In this document: piece by piece, positions 8,300 to 16,433 of the stretch | Numbering within the stretch: position 1 is the stretch's first letter | Layout: each line of letters starts with the position of its first letter | NCBI RefSeq assembly: GCF_013391105.1 | Contig: NZ_CP058335.1 | Location: 1,178,001-1,242,000, forward strand | Direction of reading: 5' to 3' | Length of the DNA stretch: 64,000 nucleotides | From: Natronomonas salina | GTDB lineage: Archaea; Halobacteriota; Halobacteria; Halobacteriales; Haloarculaceae | The notes under the pieces: generated by a model | What the model saw: the letters and a program-made list of their open reading frames with translations, nothing else | Told to the model about the DNA's origin: nothing | The model's database searches: none | Program-made: the position numbers and the translations under genes

Positions 8300-9294
8300 G
8301 TATCGACGCGTCCCTGATGCTGGATTCCGAGGAGTGGAACCGGCTGGTCGACCGCTCCGACCAGACGACGCCGTTCCATCGCTACGAGGCACTGGAGGTC
8401 ATCGCCGACCACTCGGGGACGACGCTGTACCCCTACGTCGGGTACAAGGGCCAGGAACCGGTCGGTCTGTTCCCCGTGTACGCGATGGAGCGGTGGCCGC
8501 TGCGGGTCGCGTTCTCGCCGCCGCCGGACCTGGAGGTGTCGTACCTCGGGCCCGCGCAACTGAACGGGTCGAGCCCCAAGCAGCGGAAGGCCGAGCGACG
8601 CCACAGGCGGTTCGTCGAGTCGGTCGTCGAGGAGGTCGAGTCCGAGATCGAACCCCACTACTCCCACGTCCGGTCCGGCACCGGCTACGAGGACCCGCGG
8701 CCGTTCATCTGGAACGGCTTCGACCCGACGCCGCGGTACACCTACGAGGTGGACCTCTCTCCCGACCAGGACGACCTGTTCATGTCGTTCAGCAGCGACG
8801 TCCGGAAGAACGTCCGGAAGTCCGAGGACTTCGAGTACGACCTCTACGAGGGCGACGCCGCGGACGTCGAGCAGATCGTCAGCCGTGTCCAGCACCGCCA
8901 CGAGGAGCAGGACGTCTCCTACAACGTGACGAAGGCCTTCGCCCGCGACCTCTACCGGTCGCTCCCGGACGGGACAGCTCGGGCGTACGTCTGCGAGCGC
9001 GACGGGCGCTTCGTCGGCGGGAAGATCACCCTGGAGGACGACGAGACGCTGTACGGCTGGCAGACGGTCGCCGACCTCGACGACGACCTGCCCGCGACCG
9101 ACCTGATCGACTGGGAGGTCATCAAGCGGGCGAAGGACCGCGGCCTCGAACGGGTGGACCTCGTCGGGGCGAACGACAAGCGGCTCTGCGGCTACAAGGC
9201 GAAGTTCAATCCCCGGGTCCGGACCCACTACACACTCGAACAGGGGTCGGTGGCGACGGACACGCTGAAGCACGTCTACAAGCGCCTCCGATGA
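8296..9294 (+). CDS. FemAB-like GNAT N-acyltransferase
   Basis: 332 residues starting MSIDASLMLDSEEWNRLVDRS. It has the double-GNAT FemAB layout: an N-terminal GNAT half, then a C-terminal GNAT half with MSFSSDVRKNVRKSE (the basic donor-binding stretch seen in BioF2-like/FemAB proteins), YVCERDGRFVGGKITL and DLIDWEVIKRAKDRGLERVDLVGAND. Bacterial FemAB and the exosortase-associated FemAB proteins attach amino acids or acyl groups to cell-wall or exopolysaccharide precursors. Here the likely acceptor is an envelope glycan. It is translationally coupled to the phosphatase gene and is a paralogue of the truncated gene at the left edge. Confidence 0.83.
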   Translation: MSIDASLMLDSEEWNRLVDRSDQTTPFHRYEALEVIADHSGTTLYPYVGYKGQEPVGLFPVYAMERWPLRVAFSPPPDLEVSYLGPAQLNGSSPKQRKAERRHRRFVESVVEEVESEIEPHYSHVRSGTGYEDPRPFIWNGFDPTPRYTYEVDLSPDQDDLFMSFSSDVRKNVRKSEDFEYDLYEGDAADVEQIVSRVQHRHEEQDVSYNVTKAFARDLYRSLPDGTARAYVCERDGRFVGGKITLEDDETLYGWQTVADLDDDLPATDLIDWEVIKRAKDRGLERVDLVGANDKRLCGYKAKFNPRVRTHYTLEQGSVATDTLKHVYKRLR

Positions 9295-9637
9295 GCGGCG
9301 GCCTGCCGAGGTGGTAGCGATAACCGCCCACATCCCCCATCTGGTAAACATCTAGAATCAACTCCCCCTATCGACTAGTAGAGTACTACTACCCCGCCAC
9401 AGAGCTCGTGCTATCGAGACGATACCGGTCGGAAACGTCCTTTCAGATGTATTTGCGCCGTTTTCGGCGTTTTCACTGTCGCGGCGTCTGGTAGCCGTAC
9501 CTATAACAAAGTGTATCTGTCGACGTGCAACGGGTGATGCCTTCCAACCGATCCGCCCTGACGTCTCGCACCAGCGGTGACGCGAGACGGTGGTCCGCAG
9601 TGCCCTCGACAGCGCCGCCCAGGCGGGGGGCCGAGAG
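9295..9637. other. Intergenic region, 343 bp, upstream of the PKD surface protein
   Basis: No gene recognised. It contains an AT-rich patch around 9340-9400 and a TATAACAAAG copy at 9502-9511, leaving a leader of roughly 100 bp before the PKD gene if that motif is its promoter. Confidence 0.5.
9502..9511 (+). promoter_or_regulatory. TATAACAAAG element upstream of the PKD surface-protein gene
   Basis: Exact ATAACAAAG copy on the plus strand, 127-136 bp upstream of the ATG at 9638. It shares the motif with four other promoter regions between 6.3 and 16.4 kb. Confidence 0.5.
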
Positions 9638-11575
9638 ATGACAGTTACAACCCCTCGCCCGCGCGTGGTTGCGTGCGTGGTCGTACTGTCCCTTCTGTCC
9701 GTTGGGCTGGTGGCCTTCGCGCCGACGGCCGCGGCCCAGGAGAGTGACACGTACGTCGTCGAACAGGGCGACCAGTGCGTCGAGGTCGACCCGATCACGA
9801 ACCGCGACCAGACCGTCGAGGAGTTCTACGACTACCGGAGCCCGTACACCGAACCGACCGCGAACGACTACAGCTCCCACGGCACCATCGAGTACCAGGA
9901 GCACAACACCAGCGTGCTCATGATCTACGAGGGCGCCGAGGGGACGAGCCTCGTCGTCGTCCACGAACGCCTGACGCAGGACGGCGACGAGAGGGACACC
10001 CGCGGGAGCTCCGCGACGTTCACGGTCACCGGCATCGACCCCGGCGACAGCTGGGCCGTCGAGGACGACGACTACGACGAGTACGCGGATCAGGACGACG
10101 AATACGTCCACAGCGAGAATTCCAGCGAGATCACCTGGCTGTGGGGCCAGGGCCGGACCGACGGCGGCGCCTACCGCGGCCTCGCCGACGACGCGCCAGT
10201 CCGGATAGAGCCGGCGTTCAACGACCGGGCCAACGAACGGTACGGCGGCAGCCCGGAGTACTCTGGCTGGGTCCACGACTGGAAGGTCGTCCGCTCGGCG
10301 GACCCGACCGACAAGGAAGCGCTCGGAAGCATGGAGCAACAGGTGACGATCCGCGCGGGCACCTGTGGCCCCGACGACCCCGCGAAACCCAACGCCTCTC
10401 TGAGCGCACCGGAGAACGCCACTACCGGTGACGAGATCACCTTCGACGCCAGCGACTCCGAGGGCGACGTCGACCGCTACGAGTGGGACTTCGGCGACGG
10501 CACCACGATCGAGGACGGAAGCCCCACCGAGACCCACACGTACGACACGCCCCGCAACTACGAGGTCCAGGTCACCGCCTACGATAGCTCCGGCGGGTAC
10601 AGCCAGGCCACCCGGACGGTCAACGTGACCGATCCGGGGCCTGCAGGGCCGACCGCCTGGCTCAGCGCCCCGGACACCGCCGCCACGGGCGACTCGGTGA
10701 CACTGGACGCCAGCGACTCGGCGTCGAACGGAAGTCCCGAGTACGGCTGGACCGTCGAAGGTTCCCACGAGGGCACCACCGAGGAGGCGACCCGCGAAAT
10801 CGTCTTCGAGGAGCCGGGGACCTACGAACTCGGGGTCACGGTGACCGACGAGTACGGTCAGGACGAAGCCACGACGACCATCGAAGTGGTGGCTGACTCG
10901 GGCGGTGACGGTGACGCCCCCCTCGAGGCGTCGGTCACAGCGAGCGAGCAGACAGTCGAACCCGGGGACGAGGTCACCTTCGACGCCAGCGACTCCGAGG
11001 GCGACGTCGACAGCTACGGTTGGGACTTCGGCGACGGCACCACCGTCGAGGACGGAAGCCCCACCGAGACCCACACCTTCGACTCGCCCGGCGAATACGA
11101 GGTCACGCTCACCGTCGACGGCGCAGACGGTGGGACGGCGTCCGAGACGGTCACCGTGATCGTCGAGGAACCCGAGCAAGACCGGGGAGCGGGAGACCCC
11201 GGCGGCGGTGACTCCGGAACCTCGGACGACTCCCAGGAGTCGGACGATTCGGACGGATCCGGAAGCGACTCCGGGACGTCCGACGAGGACTCGAAGGGGA
11301 GCGACGGAGACACCGACCAGACGACCGACGAACCGGCTGTCTCGGTCGGAACTCCGGAGGGGACCGACGGCGACCCGGAGCGGTCGGCCACCGAGACCGA
11401 CACCCCCTCCGAAACCGCGAACGGGACCGACACCGGCGCGAACGAGACCGATAGCGAGACGAGCGAGACCGACGACGACCCGGGCGTCGTCGGGGACGGC
11501 GCCGGGTTCGGGCCCGTGACGGCGCTGCTCGCGGCCGCGGGTGCCGTCCTGCTGGTCCGACGCCGGAGCGAGTGA
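9638..11575 (+). CDS. Secreted PKD-domain surface protein with PGF-CTERM-like anchor
   Basis: 645 residues from the ATG at 9638. A signal peptide is visible (basic MTVTTPRPR, hydrophobic VVACVVVLSLLSVGLVAF, AAAQ cleavage region). A unique domain follows (to about 247), then three PKD domains at roughly 248-334, 338-417 and 428-509, each with the YEWDFGDGT / YGWDFGDGT-type core. A Ser/Asp/Thr-rich stalk (about 510-620) is likely O-glycosylated. The C-terminus GAGFGPVTALLAAAGAVLL plus RRR is a PGF-CTERM-like sorting signal for an archaeosortase, with AGF instead of PGF. PKD1 and PKD3 are nearly identical at DNA level. I infer a cell-surface adhesin or structural protein, possibly glycosylated by the flanking pathway. 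Confidence 0.87.
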   Translation: MTVTTPRPRVVACVVVLSLLSVGLVAFAPTAAAQESDTYVVEQGDQCVEVDPITNRDQTVEEFYDYRSPYTEPTANDYSSHGTIEYQEHNTSVLMIYEGAEGTSLVVVHERLTQDGDERDTRGSSATFTVTGIDPGDSWAVEDDDYDEYADQDDEYVHSENSSEITWLWGQGRTDGGAYRGLADDAPVRIEPAFNDRANERYGGSPEYSGWVHDWKVVRSADPTDKEALGSMEQQVTIRAGTCGPDDPAKPNASLSAPENATTGDEITFDASDSEGDVDRYEWDFGDGTTIEDGSPTETHTYDTPRNYEVQVTAYDSSGGYSQATRTVNVTDPGPAGPTAWLSAPDTAATGDSVTLDASDSASNGSPEYGWTVEGSHEGTTEEATREIVFEEPGTYELGVTVTDEYGQDEATTTIEVVADSGGDGDAPLEASVTASEQTVEPGDEVTFDASDSEGDVDSYGWDFGDGTTVEDGSPTETHTFDSPGEYEVTLTVDGADGGTASETVTVIVEEPEQDRGAGDPGGGDSGTSDDSQESDDSDGSGSDSGTSDEDSKGSDGDTDQTTDEPAVSVGTPEGTDGDPERSATETDTPSETANGTDTGANETDSETSETDDDPGVVGDGAGFGPVTALLAAAGAVLLVRRRSE

Positions 11576-11644
11576 CGAGACCGCCAACACCGAGATAGGG
11601 CCGGCCATCCCGGTCCCTTCCGACGGTTCCGCGCGGTAGCCCGG

Positions 11645-11653
11645 GAATACTAA
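11645..11653 (+). promoter_or_regulatory. TATA-like box of the ATP-grasp gene
   Basis: AATACTAAT lies about 26-34 bp before the ATG at 11679, the usual haloarchaeal TATA position for a leaderless message. Confidence 0.45.
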
Positions 11654-11678
11654 TCCGTCGAGATTGAGACCACGACCT

Positions 11679-12872
11679 ATGGACGATGCCGAGGAGCAGT
11701 CCGCACTGATACCGACGGGGTTCGACGCGGGGAGTTACACGAGCGTCCGCTCGCTGGCGGCCGAGGGGGTAAATCCGGTCGTCGCCTCGGAGTACACCGA
11801 CGTACCGGCCGCCGCCTCGCGGTTCTGCGAGGAGTTCGTCCGCATCCCGTCGCCGCACGAAGACCTGGTGGCCTACCGGGACGCGTTGCTCGGGATCGCG
11901 GCGCGGCCCGACGTGAAGACCGTCCTCCCGCTGCGCCCGCAGGATCCCTACGTGTTCGCGAAGTACGCCGACGAGTTCGAGCCCTACGTCTCGCTCGTCA
12001 CGCCGCCGATGGAGACGCTCCGGACGGTCCAGGACCGCCTGAAGCTCGTCGAGACCGCCGAGGCGGCGGGCGTCCCCGCCCCGGAGACGCGCCTCCTCTC
12101 GGAGGTCGACGACTGGGGCGAACAGCGGATCGTCAAGTCGCGGTACAACCTGCTCGTCGACGAGTACCTGCCGTCGCTGTCGCCGCGGGACGTCCTGACG
12201 GTCAAGTCGATCGAGCACGTCGAAGCCGGCGACCGCCCCGACGTCGAGGCCATCCAGGAGTCGATGCAGCACGACCCCATCGTCCAGGAGTTCGTCGACT
12301 CCTCAGACGAGTACCTCTTCGGGGCGCTGTACGACCACGGGGAGGCGCTCACGACGTTCCAGCACCGTCAGGTCCGCGGCGACTCCTACCGAGGCGGCGG
12401 CGGCGTCTACCGCGAGTCCATCGACGACCCGGAGCTCGAGGCGGTCGGACGCAAGCTGCTCGACCACATGGACTACCACGGGCTCGCCTGCATCGAGTAC
12501 ATGAAGGACGCCGAGACGGGCGAGTACGTCCTGACGGAGATCAACCCGCGGCTCTGGCAGTCGCTGCCGCTGGCGGTCGAGGCCGGCGCCGACTTCCCCC
12601 TCGACTACTGGTACCTGGCGACCGACCAGGCCGAGCTGATCGAGGACGGCTACGAGACCGGCGTCGGCTCCCACCTGCTGTACGGCGAGTTCCAGCACCT
12701 GCTGAGCGTCGTCTCCGACGACTCGCCCATCGTCGACCGGCCGTCGGTCGCGGGGACGGTCGGCACCATCGCCTCCTCCTGCCTGCAGACCCCCAACTTC
12801 GACGTCCTCAAGTTCGACGACCCCATGCCGTTCCTGCAGGGCATCGGGCACTTCGTCAGGAAGCGGACGTGA
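11679..12872 (+). CDS. ATP-grasp domain protein (carboxylate-amine ligase type)
   Basis: 397 residues. The layout is that of ATP-grasp ligases: N-terminal pre-grasp Rossmann part (IPTGFDAGSYTSVRSLAAEG, residues 9-28), then the A subdomain with a lysine in RIVKSRYNLL, and the C-terminal metal-binding stretch CIEYMKDAETGEYVLTEINPRLW, where Glu and Asn of EINPR bind Mg-ATP. These enzymes join a carboxylate to an amine via an acylphosphate. With FemAB-like and GNAT genes around it, a role in adding an amino acid to a glycan or lipid is a reasonable inference; the substrate is unknown. It is plus-strand and monocistronic by spacing, with its own TATA-like box. Confidence 0.82.
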   Translation: MDDAEEQSALIPTGFDAGSYTSVRSLAAEGVNPVVASEYTDVPAAASRFCEEFVRIPSPHEDLVAYRDALLGIAARPDVKTVLPLRPQDPYVFAKYADEFEPYVSLVTPPMETLRTVQDRLKLVETAEAAGVPAPETRLLSEVDDWGEQRIVKSRYNLLVDEYLPSLSPRDVLTVKSIEHVEAGDRPDVEAIQESMQHDPIVQEFVDSSDEYLFGALYDHGEALTTFQHRQVRGDSYRGGGGVYRESIDDPELEAVGRKLLDHMDYHGLACIEYMKDAETGEYVLTEINPRLWQSLPLAVEAGADFPLDYWYLATDQAELIEDGYETGVGSHLLYGEFQHLLSVVSDDSPIVDRPSVAGTVGTIASSCLQTPNFDVLKFDDPMPFLQGIGHFVRKRT

Positions 12873-12945
12873 GGGCGCGACTGCGACGACGTGAGACCTC
12901 GTCGTGGCGAATGATTTTCCAGACCGTCGGCCGGTGGGATCTGCT

Positions 12946-13167
12946 ATGGGCGAGCCAGCCCTCCACCGCCGGCTCCGCCGGATCGAGCAGCGGCAGTACC
13001 TCGTGTTGCTCCTGATAGGTATCGGGTACATCCTCGCCCTCGCGGAACTGGTCGGCGTTTGGCTGACCGGACTCCTCGGCGGGGCGGTCGGCGCAGCCTC
13101 ATTCGGGGCGGGGATCTACTCTCGCAAGCAGAGTCGGAGCCGAAACCGGGACTCGACCGGACCCTAA
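12946..13167 (+). CDS. Small membrane protein, unknown function
   Basis: 73 residues from ATG 12946 (MGEPALHRRLRRIEQRQYL); an in-frame ATG at 12904 would add 14 residues. A basic N-terminal segment is followed by two hydrophobic helices (VLLLIGIGYILALAELVGVWL and TGLLGGAVGAASFGAGI) and a basic, Arg/Ser-rich tail. No known family is recognised. It follows the ATP-grasp gene and is convergent with the oxidoreductase operon. AATGATTTT at about 12910-12918 could serve as its promoter. Confidence 0.6.
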   Translation: MGEPALHRRLRRIEQRQYLVLLLIGIGYILALAELVGVWLTGLLGGAVGAASFGAGIYSRKQSRSRNRDSTGP

Positions 13168-13260
13168 CCACCCGACCGACGTCTCGACCGGACAGAAGAA
13201 ACTGGACGAGCCCGGACCTGGCGAGTGGGAGCGCAGTAGGACGACGAGCGGGAGAGCCGA

Positions 13261-14211
13261 TCAGTGGACGAGTTCGTTGTCGAGCTCGCGTCGGACCCGC
13301 TCGGCGAGTTCGATGACACGTCGGCCGTCCTCGCCGGTGACTTCGGGCTCGGTGTCCTCCCGGACGCTCTCGACGAACGAGGAGAGCTCTTCCTTCAGCG
13401 GTTCGCCGTTGTTGACGGTGGGCTGCTCGACGAGCGTCTCGCTGCGGAAGCGGAGGCCGTCGTCGGCGGCGACGTACTCGGGTTCCGTCCGGCGGGTGAT
13501 CGTCACGTCCTGGGAGGTGTAGTCGACGTCGACGCGGCAGTCGTCGGCCGTCACCGCCATGTTCCGCAGCTTCTTGGCGGTGACGCGGCTGGCGGTCATC
13601 GTCGCGACGACGTGGTCGTCGAACGTCAGCGACGCCGTGACGTAGTCGCCGCCGGCGGTGCCGGTCGCCTCGATGGCCGTGACCTCGCCGTCGAGCAGCG
13701 CGCAGGCGACGTCGATGTCGTGGACCATCAGGTCCATCACGACGTCGTCGTCGCCGTCGCGGTCCACCGGCGGGCCCTGCCGCTGGGCCTCGAGGGCGAT
13801 CGGGTCGAGTTCGTCGGCGAACTCCGAGACGGCCTGGACCGCCGGGTTGAACCGCTCGATGTGGCCGACCTGTAAGGTCACGTCGGCTTCGTCGGCGGCG
13901 TCGACGATCTCGCGGGCGGCCTCCGACGTCGGGGCCAGCGGCTTCTCGATCAGGATGTCGGTCCCCGACTCGATGGCCCGCTCGGCCATCTCCTTGTGGA
14001 AGGCAGTCGGGACGACGATGGAGACCACGTCGGCGGTCTCGACGAGCCCGTCCAGCGAGAGGGGTTTCGTCCCGTGTTCCTCCGCGACCGCCATCGCCTG
14101 GTCGTGGTCGACGTCGTAGACGCCGACGAGGTCGACCCCTGGGAGTTCGCGGTAGACGCGGGCGTGGTGTTGGCCCATGCTCCCGACGCCGATGACGCCG
14201 GCGTTTATCAC
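13261..14211 (-). CDS. Gfo/Idh/MocA family oxidoreductase, WbpB-like UDP-sugar 3-dehydrogenase
   Basis: 316 residues. N-terminal NAD(P) Rossmann domain with GVIGVGSMGQHHARVYREL (residues 5-23); the family motif EKPLAPT holds the catalytic Lys near residue 97, and VGHIERFNPA (about 116-125) is the conserved GH-x-ERFNP segment of the UDP-GlcNAcA 3-dehydrogenase (WbpB) branch. The C-terminal alpha/beta domain is complete. The expected reaction is oxidation of C3 of a UDP-HexNAc-uronic acid to the 3-keto sugar. It overlaps the aminotransferase gene by 4 bp; the two consecutive steps (WbpB then WbpE) are therefore cotranscribed. Confidence 0.88.
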   Translation of the reverse strand: MINAGVIGVGSMGQHHARVYRELPGVDLVGVYDVDHDQAMAVAEEHGTKPLSLDGLVETADVVSIVVPTAFHKEMAERAIESGTDILIEKPLAPTSEAAREIVDAADEADVTLQVGHIERFNPAVQAVSEFADELDPIALEAQRQGPPVDRDGDDDVVMDLMVHDIDVACALLDGEVTAIEATGTAGGDYVTASLTFDDHVVATMTASRVTAKKLRNMAVTADDCRVDVDYTSQDVTITRRTEPEYVAADDGLRFRSETLVEQPTVNNGEPLKEELSSFVESVREDTEPEVTGEDGRRVIELAERVRRELDNELVH

Positions 14212-15305
14212 TGCTCGAACACCTCGAGCGCCTCGACGATCCGGTCGACCTCCGAGTCCTCGAGCTGGGGGTGGACGGGCAGGGAGAGGACCTCCTCGCT
14301 CGCGCGCTCGGCGTGGGGGTACGACCCCTCGAGGTCCGAGTACGGCGGCTGCTCGTGGACCGGCGTCGGGTAGTAGACGGCGGTGTCGACGCCGGCGTCG
14401 TCGAGGTGGGCCTCGAGGGCGCTGCGGTCCTCACAGCGGACGGTGTACTGGTGGTAGCTGTGGCGGTAGCCCTCGGGTTCGACCGGCGGGTCGATGGCGG
14501 GAACGTCCTCGACGGCCGCGGTCAGCCGTTCGGCGTTCCGGCGCCGCGCCTCGACGTAGTCGGGGAGCTTCTCGAGCTGGACCGACCCGATGGCGGCCGC
14601 GATGCTCGTCATCCGGAAGTTGTGCCCCACGCGGGCGTGCGCGTAGGAGGTGCCACCCTCCTGGGTCCGCCCGTGGTTGATGAACGACCGGACGCGGTCG
14701 GCGAGTTCCCCGTCGTTCGTCGTGACCATGCCGCCCTCCGCGGTGGTCATGTTCTTCGTCGGGTAGAAGGAGAACGTCGCCGCGTCGCCGAAGGTGCCCA
14801 CGTGCCGGTCGTCGATGGTCGCCCCGTGGGCCTGGGCGGCGTCCTCGATTAGCGTGACGTCGTGGGTCTCGGCCAGGTCGGCCAGCTCCGACATCGGCGC
14901 CGGGAGCCCGTAGAGGTGAACCGCCAGGATGGCGTCGACGTCGGCGTCCGCTCTGAGTCGCTCCTCGACTGCCGCGGGGTCGAGGTTGTAGGTGACGGGG
15001 TCGATGTCGGCGAAGACCGGTTCGGCGCCGGCCAGCCGGATGGAGTTCGCGCTGGCGATGAAGGTGAACGGCGTCGTCAGGACCCGGTCCCCGGGTTCGA
15101 TCCCGGCTGCGACGAGGGCCGCGTGGAGGGCGGTCGTCCCGTTGGACGTCGCGACGGCCTCGTCGGCACCGCAGTAGTCGGCGAACTCGGACTCGAAGTC
15201 CCGGACCGCCGGCCCGTCGGCGATGGGGCCCTCCTCCATCACGTCGGCCACGCGGTCGATCTCGGCGGCCCCGACGTCGGGGTCCGCGATGGAAATCCGG
15301 GTCAT
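14208..15305 (-). CDS. DegT/DnrJ/EryC1/StrS aminotransferase, WbpE-like
   Basis: 365 residues of a PLP sugar aminotransferase. Visible landmarks are SNGTTALHAAL (phosphate-binding), FTFIASANSI, IEDAAQAHGA (Asp binding the PLP ring) and FYPTKNMTTAEGG, whose Lys forms the Schiff base. The segment FADIDPVTYNLD closely follows the WbpE pattern. The reaction is transfer of an amino group from glutamate to a 3-keto UDP-sugar, giving the 3-amino sugar later acetylated by the hexapeptide enzyme at 5672-6256. It is the first gene of a two-gene minus-strand operon. The 13-base promoter motif lies 107-116 bp upstream. Confidence 0.9.
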   Translation of the reverse strand: MTRISIADPDVGAAEIDRVADVMEEGPIADGPAVRDFESEFADYCGADEAVATSNGTTALHAALVAAGIEPGDRVLTTPFTFIASANSIRLAGAEPVFADIDPVTYNLDPAAVEERLRADADVDAILAVHLYGLPAPMSELADLAETHDVTLIEDAAQAHGATIDDRHVGTFGDAATFSFYPTKNMTTAEGGMVTTNDGELADRVRSFINHGRTQEGGTSYAHARVGHNFRMTSIAAAIGSVQLEKLPDYVEARRRNAERLTAAVEDVPAIDPPVEPEGYRHSYHQYTVRCEDRSALEAHLDDAGVDTAVYYPTPVHEQPPYSDLEGSYPHAERASEEVLSLPVHPQLEDSEVDRIVEALEVFEQ

Positions 15306-15411
15306 CGGTGGAGCCCCCCACTCACTCCGGTTCGTGCAAGTTCGTATGCTCGAGTCATAATATCGTGTGCCGTCGGCACGGCATCGTTGTCGGGTGGAGG
15401 CTGGTTTGCGG

Positions 15412-15421
15412 CTTTGTTATG
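15412..15421 (-). promoter_or_regulatory. CATAACAAAG element upstream of the aminotransferase-oxidoreductase operon
   Basis: Reads CATAACAAAGCCG on the minus strand, identical over 13 bases to the copy ahead of the acyltransferase-dehydrogenase operon. It lies between the aminotransferase start (15305) and the end of the membrane hydrolase gene (15454). Confidence 0.55.
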
Positions 15422-15453
15422 TAGCGCTTGTGTGGAGTACCGACCGATTTCGG

Positions 15454-16023
15454 TCAGTAATCACCCGTTGTACGAGGGCCGCGCCGGAAGGAGCCGGGCG
15501 CGAGACCCGGGAATCCGTCGTATATCCAGACCACCAGGGCGGCGCCGAGCAGCGCCAGTTCGAAGCCGAGATAGGTCATCCCTTCCGGACTCGCGAGGAA
15601 GCGGGCGTACTCCGCGATCCAGTACTCGATCTGGGAGAACAGCCCCGCCGGCTCGGAGGCCGGCTGATCGACCAGGGGCCAGAACATGAACTCGTACTCG
15701 AAGCGGCCGGCGACCACGGCCTTGTAGAAGACGTCGCCGAGCAGGTGGGTTCCGAGGCCGACGCCGAGCGGCAGGGCGTACCGACCGCCCGCGAGCGCCC
15801 ACACCAACAGTACCGCGGGCACGGCGAAGAACAGTGAGTGGCCGAGCCCGATGCTCGGCAACCAGCCGAGCCACCAGCCGAGCGGTTTGTCGATCAGGTC
15901 CGGGAGCACCGTCGCGATTCCGAGGACGATCACCGGAAGCCCCGAGGGCCGCCGTTGCCAGCCGAAGTGGACCAGCAGCGAGTACAGCAGGTACCCGACG
16001 GCCGCGTGTTCCCAGGGAAGCAT
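15454..16023 (-). CDS. Membrane-bound metal-dependent hydrolase family protein (YdjM-like)
   Basis: 189 residues, strongly hydrophobic. It begins MLPWEHAAVGYLLYSLL; the early WEHAAVGY and later VLPDLIDKPLGW, GLGHSLFF and GTHLLGDVFYK supply the spaced His/Asp residues of the LexA-binding/YdjM-like membrane hydrolase family. About four membrane segments can be made out. The biochemical role of the family is poorly known; members are frequent beside archaeal polysaccharide genes. It is the upstream minus-strand neighbour of the aminotransferase operon but is separated by 148 bp and a promoter motif, so it is probably transcribed separately. Confidence 0.78.
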   Translation of the reverse strand: MLPWEHAAVGYLLYSLLVHFGWQRRPSGLPVIVLGIATVLPDLIDKPLGWWLGWLPSIGLGHSLFFAVPAVLLVWALAGGRYALPLGVGLGTHLLGDVFYKAVVAGRFEYEFMFWPLVDQPASEPAGLFSQIEYWIAEYARFLASPEGMTYLGFELALLGAALVVWIYDGFPGLAPGSFRRGPRTTGDY

Positions 16024-16433
16024 CAGTCGAAGAGAAGGTCGTCCGACGCGTAAGGCTGTCGGCAGACCCCGCTGGCACCGGGCACGGACCGGCGACCACC
16101 GCCTCCACCGGAGAGTCCGCTTGGTCCGTCAGCAACCGGAGATTCCATCTCGGTACCCGTCTCGAATCTGGATGACGGCGGCGGCGATGACGATCGCATC
16201 GTGTTCTTTCTCATCCGACAATTCGTTCGTTATAACCGTCCTAAATCTCGAACGACCACCGTACTCGCCCGTGAAACAGCCAGGGGACCACTCACTAGTT
16301 ACGCGCCACTACTTGAGCGTAAGCAACCCAATAGGAACCCTCCGGCTCCCGATAACGCCTTTGTAACAAAGTACAGTCATGTGGTCGATTCTGGTAGCAC
16401 GGCTGTCGGAAACGAGATGACGGGACACACCGA
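16024..16433. other. Divergent intergenic region, 410 bp
   Basis: No gene recognised. It separates the minus-strand membrane hydrolase from a plus-strand regulator and contains CTTTGTAACAAAG at 16359-16371, plus AT-rich runs near 16210-16260. Confidence 0.5.
16359..16371 (+). promoter_or_regulatory. Near-palindromic CTTTGTAACAAAG element
   Basis: The right half is TAACAAAG, the core found at four other promoters in the glycan locus; the left half is its near mirror image. It lies 63-75 bp upstream of the DUF7344-type gene at 16434, so this regulator may share control with, or control, the glycan operons. Confidence 0.45.

Noticed and set aside
6638-9351. Two very long open minus-strand frames opposite the phosphatase and FemAB-like genes
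   Set aside because: Their sequence is low-complexity Arg/Val/Asp-rich, as expected from the third-position GC pattern of the real plus-strand genes, and carries no known motif.
9473-11608. A 711-codon minus-strand frame antisense to the PKD protein
   Set aside because: The plus-strand protein has a signal peptide, PKD domains and a sorting tail; the antisense frame has none of these and only mirrors its repeats.
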